Shown: one piece after another, positions 52,339 to 62,028 of the stretch
Layout of the letters: every line of letters starts with the position of its first letter
Position numbering within the stretch: position 1 is the first letter of the stretch
DNA from: Marinobacter adhaerens HP15
Lineage (GTDB): Bacteria; Pseudomonadota; Gammaproteobacteria; Pseudomonadales; Oleiphilaceae
Assembly (NCBI RefSeq): GCF_000166295.1
Contig: NC_017506.1
Location: forward strand, 2,852,001 to 2,916,000
Reading direction: 5' to 3'
Length of the DNA stretch: 64,000 nt
Notes under the pieces: model-generated
Seen by the model: the letters and a program-made list of their open reading frames with translations, nothing else
The model's database searches: none
Told to the model about the DNA's origin: nothing
Translations under genes and position numbers: made by a program

Positions 52339-54039
52339 CTAGAATTGGCTTCTGCCCCGCAACAGAACCTGAAAATCATCAATACTGTCGTCGCCATCCA
52401 GGGGAAAGGCGAAGTCGAGGTGCAGCATGCGCTGCACCTCAATGCGGCTGGACGCCAGCCGCATGCCGAAGCCAACATCCTTCAGAACACCTTCGTCCGG
52501 CCCACTGTTCCGGTCGTCAGTGAACCAGGCCCGACCAACGTCGGTGAAGATTACACCACCAACCCGAAACAGCTTGAACGGATGCCAGTCCGGGAAATAG
52601 CGCCGCTCCAGGGTCCATAGCAGCCTGCGGTTACCCTGCTGGTATTCGCTGGGATAGCCACGCAGGCCGTTCTCCCCGCCAATCAGCAGTTGCTGATCGG
52701 CTGTCAGATTGTGCGCTGCGGTGAACGCGAGATTGGTGTACCAACTGTTCCAGCGCTCTGAGCCGCCATGGAAGTACTGAACGCTCACTGTGCCCAGCAG
52801 GTTTTCCACCCGATCCTCGTCGAGACGGTAGGTGCCGCTCTGGCTGAGGGAATAGCTGGCGTAGTTGGTCTCCGAGGCATGCAGCGCATCCTGGAAATCC
52901 ATATTCAGAACCACCCGGTCTTCCGTGGCACCCAACCCGCTGCCCGAGTAGCCCAGCTCGGTCCGCCAAACGAAACCGTCCCGCACATCTTCCACCCGCT
53001 GGAGCCGGGTCAGGTTGGTCATTTCACGGAAACGGTTCTGGCGGTAATCAAAGCCAATCCAGGGGTAACTCAGGGTCCTGTCGTCCGGAAAGATGTCGAG
53101 ATCGGGTTGGTTGGGCAAACGGTCGAACATGAGTGCATTGTAGCGGTAGCCGGCGAGCAACCTCAGTTGCCGGCTGTCCCTTTCCGCCAGGCGCCAGCCT
53201 CCATCGATACTGAAGAACTCCTGGCTGCGCCGATAATCGGCAATAGCCTCTGCGCCGACATAGCGGGATTCTTCCCTTACGTCATCGATGCCGCTCAACC
53301 CAAAACGCCAGTTGGTGGTCTCGCTGAAGAAAGGCCTCTCAAGGTAGGCGCCTCGGCCCCGGCCATCGCTTCTCTCGTCGAACGAGAACCCCGCCTGCCA
53401 ATGCGAACCCAGTACGTTCGGGTCATCAAAATACAGACTGGTTTCGGTGCGGTCCGGGTCCTTCGCATAGCCAATGCCGAGGCTCTTGCCTGATCCGGCA
53501 AAGTTGGGGTCAGACAACCCGAAGTTGGTGGTATTTTCGCCCCCGGATCGGGATACCCCCACGCTCGGGAACAGTGTCCAGGTATCCCTGGTAAGCACGC
53601 TTACCTCAACCTCGTTGCCACAAACCCGGGTTACGCCTACCCAGGCAGCGGTCAAATACTCACGCTGGCGCAGCACCCGCTCGGACTCGGAGATAAGCTC
53701 GGGCTCGTAGACATCTCCTTCTTCAAACACCAACTGGGCCCGCAAGGCGGACTCCCAGGTAGGCGTGTTGAGCGCGTTCAGAGTTCGATAGAGCGCGTTG
53801 TCCTGCTCAGGGTCGGTGGTATCAAAGATGGGACGGCGAAGAACTCGGATGCTGGCGATGCGCGCATCCTCGGGAATCATCAGATCGTTCTGGCGGGCGA
53901 GCTGATCTCTCGGCTTGTCCAGATCAATGGCTTCCGGCTGGATACTGCTGGCAATACAATCGCCCTGGCCCGATTCGGCGGCCAGGCAGGATCCGGCAAA
54001 AACCATTCCCGAGACAACAAGCGTTTTCCTGGAAACCAT
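52339..54039 (-). CDS. Omp85-type outer membrane protein (POTRA plus BamA/TamA-like barrel)
   Basis: 566 residues with a signal peptide (about 1-20, SCLA-AES). One POTRA-like domain near 55-125 (ARIASIRVLRRPIFDTTD), then a 16-strand type barrel. The conserved lid sequence IGGENGLRGYPSEYQQG (LRGY) and the C-terminal phenylalanine are visible. Shorter than BamA and TamA, so a separate Omp85 paralogue, perhaps for lipid or protein export. The 3' end is 9 bases from the carboxylase gene on the other strand. Confidence 0.85.
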   Translation of the reverse strand: MVSRKTLVVSGMVFAGSCLAAESGQGDCIASSIQPEAIDLDKPRDQLARQNDLMIPEDARIASIRVLRRPIFDTTDPEQDNALYRTLNALNTPTWESALRAQLVFEEGDVYEPELISESERVLRQREYLTAAWVGVTRVCGNEVEVSVLTRDTWTLFPSVGVSRSGGENTTNFGLSDPNFAGSGKSLGIGYAKDPDRTETSLYFDDPNVLGSHWQAGFSFDERSDGRGRGAYLERPFFSETTNWRFGLSGIDDVREESRYVGAEAIADYRRSQEFFSIDGGWRLAERDSRQLRLLAGYRYNALMFDRLPNQPDLDIFPDDRTLSYPWIGFDYRQNRFREMTNLTRLQRVEDVRDGFVWRTELGYSGSGLGATEDRVVLNMDFQDALHASETNYASYSLSQSGTYRLDEDRVENLLGTVSVQYFHGGSERWNSWYTNLAFTAAHNLTADQQLLIGGENGLRGYPSEYQQGNRRLLWTLERRYFPDWHPFKLFRVGGVIFTDVGRAWFTDDRNSGPDEGVLKDVGFGMRLASSRIEVQRMLHLDFAFPLDGDDSIDDFQVLLRGRSQF

Positions 54040-54091
54040 ACTGACCTCTCGAGGCGCCCAGACAATAATTTAGCCCAGCGATGCCTCCATG

Positions 54092-55975
54092 TCAGCGTTC
54101 AGGCGGTCTCCAGACAGGGACATCCTCCTGCTTCGGCTCATCCCAATCACTCTGCATGGCACTGCTGAGTGCTTCTTCCAGCTTCATGAATAACTCACCG
54201 TAGCGGGGGCTGAACCGGATGCCCTCCTCGATTTCCTTCCAGGCGTCGAACAGCTCATCCTCGTGGGCTTTTTCATTGTCGAGGAAGGCCCAGGTCATCT
54301 GACGGGCACGCATCGGGTGCACACCCATGGCGGTCAGGGCATGACCACCGAGTTCAAGTGCCGAATGATAGGTTTCACTCACCACATCATCGGCCCCGGC
54401 CTCGCGCAGTCGGTATCCGTGGCCTCTGTCGAAAGCGCGGGCCAGCACCCAGACACCGGGGAAGAACTGCTTCACATGCTCCACCATCTGCACTGAACGG
54501 TCACGGTCGTCGATCGCCACGACCAGCAGCCGGGCCTGTTCGATGCCTGCGGTTTCCAGCAAATCCGGGCGACTCGCATCCCCGAAAAAACTTTTGATAT
54601 TGATCTGCCGGAGGTTCTCGATCTGTTCGATCTCATGGTCCAATGCAACGATGGGAACATTATTGGCCCGCAATAGCCGGCAGACAATCTGGCCAAAGCG
54701 ACCAACACCAGCGACGATAACCGGCGCCTGTTCATCGATGGTATCCGCCTCGCGCTCGTCGTTTTGTGAACGACGATAACGGGGCAACACAATCCGGTCA
54801 TACACGATAAACAGCAACGGCGTCAGGAACATCGACAGCGCCACCACCAGTGAGAGGACCTGTGACGTTTCCATGGGAATCACGTTGTTCTGGACACTGT
54901 AGGTCAGAAGCACAAAGCCAAACTCACCGGCCTGTGCCAGGGACAACGTAAACAGCCAGCCATTACTGCCATGAACCCGGAACAGCAACGCCAGGCCGAG
55001 CAAAATCGCGGCCTTGACTGCGATCACCGCAACCGCAAGTGACACCACCGTACTCCATTGCTCGGACAACACATCGAAGTTGATGCCCGCGCCAACGGTG
55101 ATGAAGAACAGGCCCAGCAACAGTCCCTTGAACGGTTCGATGTTCGCTTCCAGCTCATGCCGGAATTCACTGTTAGCCAGAACGACACCAGCCAGGAAGG
55201 CCCCAAGAGCCGGGGACAGATTTACCAGACTCATCAGGGCCGCAATCCCGATGACCAGCATCAGCGCCGTGGCGGTGAATACTTCACGCAAGCCCGACTG
55301 CACCACATAACGAAACAGGGGCCGGCTCAGATAATGGCCGCCAACAATCACGGCACCAACGGCCGCCACCACAACCAGCCCATGAGCCCATCCCGAGAGA
55401 CTATCCACCAGGCTGAGGTGACCTTGCTTGGCGTCGGAACCTGCCGTGGCGTCCATGAGCTCCGGCAGTGCCAGCAAGGGGATGAGGGCGAGCATCGGAA
55501 TAACAGCGATGTCCTGAAACAGCAGGACGGAGAACGCACTGCGACCGCCTTCGGTTTTGACCAATCCCTTTTCGTTGAGGGTTTGAAGAACAATCGCCGT
55601 GGACGACAGGGCAAAGATCAGACCGACTGCAATGGCTGTCTGCCACTGCAGTCCCAACCATGCGGCCACTGCCATGCCTGCAGCCGCCGTCAGCACCACC
55701 TGAAGCCCACCCAGTCCGACCAGGCGCACACGCATGGCCCAGAGCGCCCTGGGGTCGAGTTCCATACCCACCAGGAAGAGCATCATGACCACACCAAACT
55801 CGGCAAAATGCTGAATGGTATTGGCTTCCTGCCCTACCAGCCCCGTGACTGGCCCAATAACCACACCGGCCACGAGATACCCGAGGACAGAGCCCAGCCC
55901 CAGACGTTTTGCAAGGGGCACAGCGATGACCGCTGCCACCAGGTAGATAAAGGCCTGGACGAAATAAACTGTCAT
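54092..55975 (-). CDS. KefB/KefC-type K+/H+ antiporter with RCK domain
   Basis: 627 residues from ATG 55975 (TTG before it also fits). About 12 helices of the CPA2 exchanger (LGYLVAGVVIGPVTGLVG, ALSSTAIVLQTLNEKG), then a cytosolic TrkA-N domain from about 405 (VIVAGVGRFGQIVCRLL) with nucleotide-binding GVGRFG. Kef systems are gated by glutathione conjugates and protect against electrophiles; no KefF or KefG ancillary gene is beside it. Tail is acidic. Confidence 0.9.
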   Translation of the reverse strand: MTVYFVQAFIYLVAAVIAVPLAKRLGLGSVLGYLVAGVVIGPVTGLVGQEANTIQHFAEFGVVMMLFLVGMELDPRALWAMRVRLVGLGGLQVVLTAAAGMAVAAWLGLQWQTAIAVGLIFALSSTAIVLQTLNEKGLVKTEGGRSAFSVLLFQDIAVIPMLALIPLLALPELMDATAGSDAKQGHLSLVDSLSGWAHGLVVVAAVGAVIVGGHYLSRPLFRYVVQSGLREVFTATALMLVIGIAALMSLVNLSPALGAFLAGVVLANSEFRHELEANIEPFKGLLLGLFFITVGAGINFDVLSEQWSTVVSLAVAVIAVKAAILLGLALLFRVHGSNGWLFTLSLAQAGEFGFVLLTYSVQNNVIPMETSQVLSLVVALSMFLTPLLFIVYDRIVLPRYRRSQNDEREADTIDEQAPVIVAGVGRFGQIVCRLLRANNVPIVALDHEIEQIENLRQINIKSFFGDASRPDLLETAGIEQARLLVVAIDDRDRSVQMVEHVKQFFPGVWVLARAFDRGHGYRLREAGADDVVSETYHSALELGGHALTAMGVHPMRARQMTWAFLDNEKAHEDELFDAWKEIEEGIRFSPRYGELFMKLEEALSSAMQSDWDEPKQEDVPVWRPPER

Positions 55976-56043
55976 CAATGATTTCCTTGATTCAAAGTCG
56001 GGAGGCTAGAGGATATGCGCAATACGATTACCTGCAGCTCCGT

Positions 56044-56904
56044 TTAGCGTAGACCGAGGAATGCCTCTTTGACATGCGAGGCAAGCGCATCATTAAGGGG
56101 ATTTGAACCCCGGCGTACCAACGCCAGCTGATAGAAGCCGATTTCCGGCAGGCTATCACCGGCAACCTCTTTCAGAGGCGGACGAATCAGGCTTTGCGGA
56201 AACGGGGCCACGGCGAGATCCGCCAGCATAGCGGCCTCCTGACCGGAACAATGCTCACAGGTGTAGGCAATCCTGTAAGGTATACCCGCTTTGTCCAGTG
56301 TTCGGAGGGTCATACGCCGCCAGGCACATCCCTCATGGGCCATGGCAATCGGCAGCGGGGAACGCTGATAGGCCGATGAGCCCTCTCGCCCGGCCCAGAC
56401 CAGCGGTTCCTCGTGCACCACCTCACCGCGGGGAATACGCCCCTCATCGGCCACAGTTACCAGGGTCATATCCAGTTCCCCGGCGTCCAGGCGAGCGAGA
56501 TTCTGTTTGCTCGAACCAACCACGACATCCACCAGCACGGCGGGATAGGATCTGGCAAATTCTGCCAGAACTTCCGGCAGAATCCGGGTACCCACATCGT
56601 CAGACGTGCCAATACCCACTTTCCCCTCAAGGGTTGGCGAAACGAAATACTGTACGGCCTCTTCATTCAGGCGTAGCAATCGGCGCCCATAATCAAGAAG
56701 AACCTCACCTTCTGCGGTCAACGTGACGCGCCTGGGTTCGCGAACGAACAGGGTTTTCCCGAGGTTCCGCTCAAGCTGTTTGATCTGCATGCTCAGGGCG
56801 GAAGGTGTTCGGTGAACGGCTTTGGCGGCACTGGTAAACGTGCCATGTTCCGCAATGGCAACAAAACTCCGGAGCACATCGTTATCAAGCAGAGGCATGT
56901 TCAT
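56044..56904 (-). CDS. LysR family transcriptional regulator (LrhA/HexA-like)
   Basis: 286 residues, with MNM at the start (either ATG possible). Winged helix near 6-65 (IAEHGTFTSAAKAVHRTPSA, LERNLGKTLFVREPRRV), then an effector domain. Resembles LrhA/HexA-type regulators of motility or secretion, but the targets here are unknown. The 191 bases beyond contain only weak signals. Confidence 0.85.
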   Translation of the reverse strand: MNMPLLDNDVLRSFVAIAEHGTFTSAAKAVHRTPSALSMQIKQLERNLGKTLFVREPRRVTLTAEGEVLLDYGRRLLRLNEEAVQYFVSPTLEGKVGIGTSDDVGTRILPEVLAEFARSYPAVLVDVVVGSSKQNLARLDAGELDMTLVTVADEGRIPRGEVVHEEPLVWAGREGSSAYQRSPLPIAMAHEGCAWRRMTLRTLDKAGIPYRIAYTCEHCSGQEAAMLADLAVAPFPQSLIRPPLKEVAGDSLPEIGFYQLALVRRGSNPLNDALASHVKEAFLGLR

Positions 56905-57095
56905 GGGCGGACCCTACGGATAAATTTATGGCCGGCAATTGCCTTAAGCATAACTGAACAAGATCTTAAATTCTTTTCGTTTGATTGAAGGCAGAGAGAA
57001 TACCAGAATAGCGGCTGTAGGCACCCGTAAGCGAGTTACAAGACGTCTCCAAACGAGCTGCTGCAAGTCATTCACCAACAGTCGGGGCCGTAGAC

Positions 57096-57371
57096 ATGTT
57101 GAAGAGCACAGAGCATCAGGCACACTCCGCAATGCAGCCGATCACCTCCTGGATTGAGGGATATTCCAGACGCCAGCAATTCCGCCGTATGGCAGAGTCA
57201 TTGCTGAAAGAAAAAGATGATACGCTTTCGGATCTTGGCTACGACCGCCATGATCTGGAAGGCGCCTTGCACCTTCCCATCCGGAACGATGCAATGCAAT
57301 ACATTGAGGCACGTCGTTCCAGACGTGCTGTGGAAGCGCGCAGAGCCAAAGCTCCTCGGCTCGCCGGCTAA
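57096..57371 (+). CDS. Small basic protein, DUF1127-like
   Basis: 91 residues. The middle (RRQQFRRMAESLLKEKDD, then TLSDLGYDRHDLEGAL) recalls the DUF1127/YjiS pattern of arginine-rich helix and LxDIGxxR. Ends in an Arg/Ala-rich tail. Function unknown; family members are linked to RNA or phosphate metabolism in alphaproteobacteria. The stop overlaps the convergent mmuM-like gene by four bases. Confidence 0.6.
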   Translation: MLKSTEHQAHSAMQPITSWIEGYSRRQQFRRMAESLLKEKDDTLSDLGYDRHDLEGALHLPIRNDAMQYIEARRSRRAVEARRAKAPRLAG

Positions 57372-58273
57372 CCGCGCGGCAATTCCGAGAACCGTATCAG
57401 GTTATACTCGCCTGTCAGCACATCGGCCAGGTGGCTGATGTGCTCGGGCGTGATTTCACAGCAGCCGCCAACAACACCTGCGCCGTCATCCAACCACTGT
57501 TTCACCTGAAGCCCATACACCCCGGGTGACACGTCCTGCCTGGCTTCCAGTTCATCCACCAGCGCTCCGCCGGCCATTGGTTCAACTGTTTTGAACGCGT
57601 TTGCGTAGCCACCCGTGCAGGGGTAAAGGCCGGCCAGTTCAGGCATTGCCTGCGAAATCACTTCCGGATCGCAGCAATTGAGCATAATCGCCGTTGGCCC
57701 TGACGCCCTCACCGCTTCAACAGCCTCGGCGAGGGTCTCCCCTGACCGGAGCTTGCCATCGGCTTCCAGTCTGAATGCCACTCCGAAGGGTTTGCCTGAT
57801 TCACTGGCGGCAGCACAGGCGGCTTTCGCCTCCAGCGAGTTGGTCATGGTTTCGATGAGGAAGACGTCCGCCCCACTCTGCAGTTTAACGAGGATGTCGA
57901 ATTCCGATTTCAGATCCTCGAACGTACGGTCAGGCTGGCTCCGATAGCTTCCGACCAGGGGCGGCAGGCAGCCGGCGATATCAACGTCGGCACCCGTTAA
58001 CGCGATGGCGCGCTCCAACACCTCGAAAGCCCGTTGATGAATTGTACCAATCTCGTCACCAAGGCCTTCTCTGGCCAGTCGCGTGGGCGTTGCAGCATAG
58101 GTGTTTAGTGTCAGGGTACGGGCGCCCGCCCTGATAAAGTCAGCATGGACTTCGGTAACCACGTCCGGCTGCTCCCGCATTACCGCCACTGACCAGAGCA
58201 GTGACGTAACATTCATGGCCCTGCGGTAGATTTCCTGGCCCAGGCCGCCATCGAGAAGTGCAACAGATTTCAT
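57368..58273 (-). CDS. Homocysteine S-methyltransferase family protein
   Basis: 301 residues. Zinc-binding cysteines are in LNCCDPEV (about 200) and VVGGCCEITPEHI (about 270), as in MmuM/BHMT. Start LLDGGLGQEIYRR matches the family DGGxGxxL. Transfers a methyl group from S-methylmethionine or a betaine to homocysteine. In a marine organism S-methylmethionine or dimethylsulfonium compounds are plausible donors. Confidence 0.88.
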   Translation of the reverse strand: MKSVALLDGGLGQEIYRRAMNVTSLLWSVAVMREQPDVVTEVHADFIRAGARTLTLNTYAATPTRLAREGLGDEIGTIHQRAFEVLERAIALTGADVDIAGCLPPLVGSYRSQPDRTFEDLKSEFDILVKLQSGADVFLIETMTNSLEAKAACAAASESGKPFGVAFRLEADGKLRSGETLAEAVEAVRASGPTAIMLNCCDPEVISQAMPELAGLYPCTGGYANAFKTVEPMAGGALVDELEARQDVSPGVYGLQVKQWLDDGAGVVGGCCEITPEHISHLADVLTGEYNLIRFSELPRG

Positions 58274-58283
58274 AAAGTACTCA

Positions 58284-60314
58284 TCAGGGTGTAACGATAT
58301 TGAACCGGCCCTGAGGCTTGTCCAGCATGCTGAAAAAGCCTATCAGGTCGAGCCGGCTTCCCTCAAAGCTGATCTCGTCGCTGAACAGAAGTTCCTTCAG
58401 CCCCGCACGGCCGATCAACAGATCCACAAACAAAGACCGCGTCAGATTCAATGTGGCGTCAGCGGGAGTGTCCTCATTCACCAGACGGTTGTGAAGCACG
58501 GAATGTTTCAGAGTCAGCAGATAACTTTCCTTGAGATCCGTGAAGGTAATCTTGATGACGGCGCTCTCCCCTTCTGCGTCTTCGGCCTTCAGCCGCACCG
58601 CCATGCTGTCAAAGAACAGGGATACCGGCGTGTTCAGCAGCACTTCTCTCATCATCGCCGGTTTGATGCCCTCTTCCGGCGAGCCGTGGCGCAGCTCGTA
58701 TGCCCCCGTCAGGTAGAAGTCCCGCCAGGGGGCGGATTCCGCCTGATAGCCAAGCTGGTCATAGACGTTGGCCAGAAGCTGTTTTGCATCGTCATTCCCC
58801 GGCTCGGCAAAGACCACCTGATTGAGCAATTCCGCCAGCCACCGGTAGGTGTCGCGCCCTTCGCTAGCCCCCATGGCAGAGGCCGCCTCGAAATCCTCGC
58901 GGGCTCTTTCCAGAACCTTTTCAGCGCCACCCATCATCTGGACATAACGCTGGGCCGAATCACTTTCCGGAAGTGGGTCTAGCTGAGCCGGGTTCGCTGT
59001 AAACCACCCCAGGTAGTGCTGATACACCGCTTTGGCGTTGTGAGACACGGTGCCGTAGTACCCCTGGTTATGGAACGCCTGATTCAACTCCGGCGGCAGC
59101 TTGAGCTGATCGGCGATCTCCCGCGGTGTCGCACCCTGGTTCATCAAACGCACCGTCTGATCGTGAATGAACTTGTAGGTATCCCGCTGAACAGCCAGGA
59201 AGTCCTGGATATTCTCTTGCCCCCACAGCGGCCAGTGGTGGCTGCCGAAGTAGATATCGGCGTCGGCAAACAGAGTCTTTGCTTCGTCGATAAAGCTGCT
59301 CCATAGACGGGCATCCCGAACCTTCGCGCCCCTCAGGGTGTAGATGTTGTGCATATTGCGGCTGACCAGCTCGGCACCGCAAAAGGCCTTTTGTTCGGGG
59401 AGGTAGAAGGTGAACTCTGCAGGCGCTTCGGAACCGGAGACAATCTGGAAAATCATCGGCACGCCGTCCACCTCCAGCTCCGTACCGGTTTCGCTGATCA
59501 GATCCGTCGCCGGGGCAAAGCCAAAGGTGCCAAAAGCCGGGCCTTTGCCCAGACCAGTGCCAACATGGCCGCGTTCGTCTCGATCCAGACGCTTGCCATA
59601 CATGAACATGGCCCGGCGTGTCATGGCGGGGCCGGCGATGATGTTCTCGCTGGTTGCCTCCTCCTCAAAGCCCTCTGGCGCGATAATCCGCAGGTTGGCT
59701 TTTTCCTCGTCCGAAAGGTGCTGGAGAATGCCCTGCACGCCGCCAAAGTGATCAATGTGGCTGTGGGTAAAGAGAATCGCCCGCACCGGCTTTTCGCCCA
59801 GATGTTCTCGAGCAAACAGGAAGGCTTTGCTGGCGGTCTCCCGGGCGGTCAGAGGATCCACCAGGATCCACCCGGTTTCGCCTTCGATGATCGACATGTT
59901 CGCCAGGTCGTAACCCCGGATCTGGTAGAGCCCGTCGGTGACCTTGAACAACCCGTGAATGTTGTTGAGGGCAGCCTGGCGCCAGAGGCTTGGATTGACC
60001 GAGGCCGGGGCGCTTTCTCCATCCTCGTCGATAAATCCGTAGGCCGGCATGTTCCAGACTTCACCGCCTTCCAGATGATCAATGACCAGTTCAGGGTCCT
60101 GGGCAATCAGTCCGCGTCGCGCGTTCTCGAAATCGTCACGGTTATCGAAGGGTCGCTGGTCCAACACATCCCGATTGGCCTGCTCGGTCGTGGCGGTCGG
60201 CGCAATGTGTCCGGCGCTGTTGGCTGCGGAAGAATCAGGACTGGAATCGCAACCCGTCATGACCAGGGCAATGCCCAGCAAAGGAGCGAAAAGAAGCTTT
60301 CGGGATAGCGGCAT
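58284..60314 (-). CDS. SdsA1-like alkylsulfatase, lipoprotein
   Basis: 676 residues. Lipobox LVMTGC at about 17-22, so it is probably a lipoprotein of the envelope. Metallo-beta-lactamase fold about 125-400 with the metal motif THSHIDHFGG, then a dimerization domain, and a C-terminal SCP2-like part (about 560-676). SdsA1 cleaves sodium dodecyl sulfate and other alkyl sulfates; the usual SdsA1 is soluble and periplasmic. The gene is close to the homocysteine methyltransferase gene (10 bases). Confidence 0.9.
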   Translation of the reverse strand: MPLSRKLLFAPLLGIALVMTGCDSSPDSSAANSAGHIAPTATTEQANRDVLDQRPFDNRDDFENARRGLIAQDPELVIDHLEGGEVWNMPAYGFIDEDGESAPASVNPSLWRQAALNNIHGLFKVTDGLYQIRGYDLANMSIIEGETGWILVDPLTARETASKAFLFAREHLGEKPVRAILFTHSHIDHFGGVQGILQHLSDEEKANLRIIAPEGFEEEATSENIIAGPAMTRRAMFMYGKRLDRDERGHVGTGLGKGPAFGTFGFAPATDLISETGTELEVDGVPMIFQIVSGSEAPAEFTFYLPEQKAFCGAELVSRNMHNIYTLRGAKVRDARLWSSFIDEAKTLFADADIYFGSHHWPLWGQENIQDFLAVQRDTYKFIHDQTVRLMNQGATPREIADQLKLPPELNQAFHNQGYYGTVSHNAKAVYQHYLGWFTANPAQLDPLPESDSAQRYVQMMGGAEKVLERAREDFEAASAMGASEGRDTYRWLAELLNQVVFAEPGNDDAKQLLANVYDQLGYQAESAPWRDFYLTGAYELRHGSPEEGIKPAMMREVLLNTPVSLFFDSMAVRLKAEDAEGESAVIKITFTDLKESYLLTLKHSVLHNRLVNEDTPADATLNLTRSLFVDLLIGRAGLKELLFSDEISFEGSRLDLIGFFSMLDKPQGRFNIVTP

Positions 60315-60388
60315 ATGGGGAAACCTTTTCGGTCTATTGTTATTGGTTACCCCAAGTTTACTTCAGGGTGGGCCAAGATCTGTGCAAA

Positions 60389-60712
60389 TTAGCCAAAATA
60401 CTCCTGAATCCACTCGAACAGTTTGGTGGTTGTCATGTCGTTGAGCGCCATCTGCTGAAAGTCGTTCCCCACTTCGTCTTCAATGGTCACGAACTGGTAC
60501 AGAAGAGTGCCCGGCTGTTCGTCGTGAAGGATCAGCGTAATCCTTCGGCGGGTACGCAGACAGTCAATGGTCATCACATCCGCCGGTATACCGGCATCGC
60601 GCATACCACGGCGCACCTCTACCACCGGATTGATGTGCTGATGGGTTGCCTGGATGCGGGCATGGGCATCGCTGGCAAGGTCGGACAGGGTTTTCAGGCG
60701 ATCTTCAGACAT
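60389..60712 (-). CDS. Small conserved protein of unknown function
   Basis: 107 residues, no signal or membrane segment. Helical N-terminus (RLKTLSDLASDAHARIQATH), then beta-rich part (RITLILHDEQPGTLLYQF) and a helical end (TTTKLFEWIQEYFG). I do not recognise the family. It follows, in the same direction, no obvious partner; 74 bases lie between it and the alkylsulfatase. Confidence 0.65.
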   Translation of the reverse strand: MSEDRLKTLSDLASDAHARIQATHQHINPVVEVRRGMRDAGIPADVMTIDCLRTRRRITLILHDEQPGTLLYQFVTIEDEVGNDFQQMALNDMTTTKLFEWIQEYFG

Positions 60713-60845
60713 TGGGCTCGAGTCGCTCCGGGGGTCGTCAGGATTGACCCATCAGATTACCAGAGAATGAGCAATCCTTAAGCGAAATCAACGGCTCTTG
60801 TCAGTAGCCTGCGTCTGACTTGATCAACGCTGGGGGTTATACACT

Positions 60846-61310
60846 ATGGTCAACATGCTGGCCGCAATTCCGGTCAGGGCACTATTCGCCCGATTATTTT
60901 CGCTGGTTTTCTTCGTGCTCGCTTTCACTCTGGTCAGTGCCACCGTTTTGGAAGTGATCGCCGCCCTCCAGTCTGGCCAGCAACTTATGCAGGCCCTGAT
61001 CAAGGGCGTTAATGGCAGCATTATCGCTCTCGCAGTTTACGAACTGGCCATGGTGATACGTTCCGAGTACAGCGGGCGCTCGGAATCCCACGACGTCATA
61101 ACCATGATGAGACGCACACTGCCGCGTTTTATTGGAACAGTGTGCGTTGCCATGTCGCTTGAAGGGCTGATCATGATCATCAAATACAGTCAGTTGGAAC
61201 TCGCCGGCAACCTCTATTATCCCGTTGCCATCATCGTCAGTACCGCCCTGCTGCTGGCATCCCTGGGCCTGTTTTTGAAGATGGCTCCCAGAGACCAGGC
61301 TGGCCCTTGA
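60846..61310 (+). CDS. Small membrane protein with four helices, unknown
   Basis: 154 residues with about four membrane helices (RLFSLVFFVLAFTLVSATVL, IALAVYELAMVI, FIGTVCVAMSLEGLIMII, IIVSTALLLASLGLFL). A charged loop (SEYSGRSESHDVITMMRR) lies between helices two and three. No family recognised. The stop lies 8 bases from the convergent oxidase gene. Confidence 0.65.
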   Translation: MVNMLAAIPVRALFARLFSLVFFVLAFTLVSATVLEVIAALQSGQQLMQALIKGVNGSIIALAVYELAMVIRSEYSGRSESHDVITMMRRTLPRFIGTVCVAMSLEGLIMIIKYSQLELAGNLYYPVAIIVSTALLLASLGLFLKMAPRDQAGP

Positions 61311-61317
61311 GGTATCT

Positions 61318-61920
61318 TTAAACACCGGTAGGTATCAATCCGTGCCACACGGGCAGAGTCATATCTTCGGGATCATCATTCGGGCCACCAGTCCGGCTTT
61401 TGAAGGCTCCTTCATCAATTGGGATCCGGAACAGCGCCGTTGCCTTTCTTTCCTTGTTGTTCGGCGCCCTTACCTGCTCCCACCGCCCCGGCTCGATCTG
61501 GTTGATGATGGCACGGAACGCGGCATCAAAGGCGGCATGGTCCGTGACCGGCACAGCATGGCCATACAACACCAATGACTCGTAGTTGGCGCTGTGGTTG
61601 AACGCCGATTTTGTCATCACCCATTCATTTGTCACGGCGAAGGAAATGCAGAGCAATACGCCCGATTCAAGACGCCGGGACAATCGTCCACCATTGAGCG
61701 TGTGCACATAGAGGTCGTCGCCCAGTCGCCAGGCCGTGATCGGAATGATGCGAGGCTCGCCATCTTCCACAAATCCTAGATGCGCCGTTTTGAGCCGATC
61801 AATCAGCCGGTAGGCTGTTTCCCTGTCATAGCTGGCTCGCTTTACCGCCCTCTGCACCCTGCTGCGTGGACAAGAAGTCAGCGGGGAGGCGCTGGGCCCG
61901 GCCAAATCAGTCGTTGTCAT
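61318..61920 (-). CDS. Pyridoxamine 5'-phosphate oxidase-like flavoprotein
   Basis: 200 residues from ATG 61920 (GGAG eight bases upstream); an earlier in-frame start at 61950 overlaps the operator repeats. Split-barrel fold of the PNPOx family (RLKTAHLGFVEDGEPRIIPI, VLYGHAVPVTD). Binds FMN or other flavins. Divergent from the MocR gene, the usual arrangement when a MocR controls a neighbouring gene, although PdxH activity is not shown. Confidence 0.85.
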   Translation of the reverse strand: MTTTDLAGPSASPLTSCPRSRVQRAVKRASYDRETAYRLIDRLKTAHLGFVEDGEPRIIPITAWRLGDDLYVHTLNGGRLSRRLESGVLLCISFAVTNEWVMTKSAFNHSANYESLVLYGHAVPVTDHAAFDAAFRAIINQIEPGRWEQVRAPNNKERKATALFRIPIDEGAFKSRTGGPNDDPEDMTLPVWHGLIPTGV

Positions 61921-61943
61921 CAGAAGCTCCTTTCCGGTCTTGC

Positions 61944-61979
61944 ACTTCACAAAAATGTACTTCTATTGAAAGGCACTTC
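61944..61979. promoter_or_regulatory. Three ACTTC direct repeats, candidate MocR operator
   Basis: ACTTC occurs at 61944-61948, 61959-61963 and 61975-61979, 15 and 16 bases apart, in the gap between the divergent oxidase and MocR genes. MocR/PdxR proteins bind direct repeats in such gaps. Seen directly; binding inferred. Confidence 0.5.
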
Positions 61980-62028
61980 TGATACCATCGAAAGATCCAG
62001 ATTGTGACTTTTGATAGGACCAGTTGAT

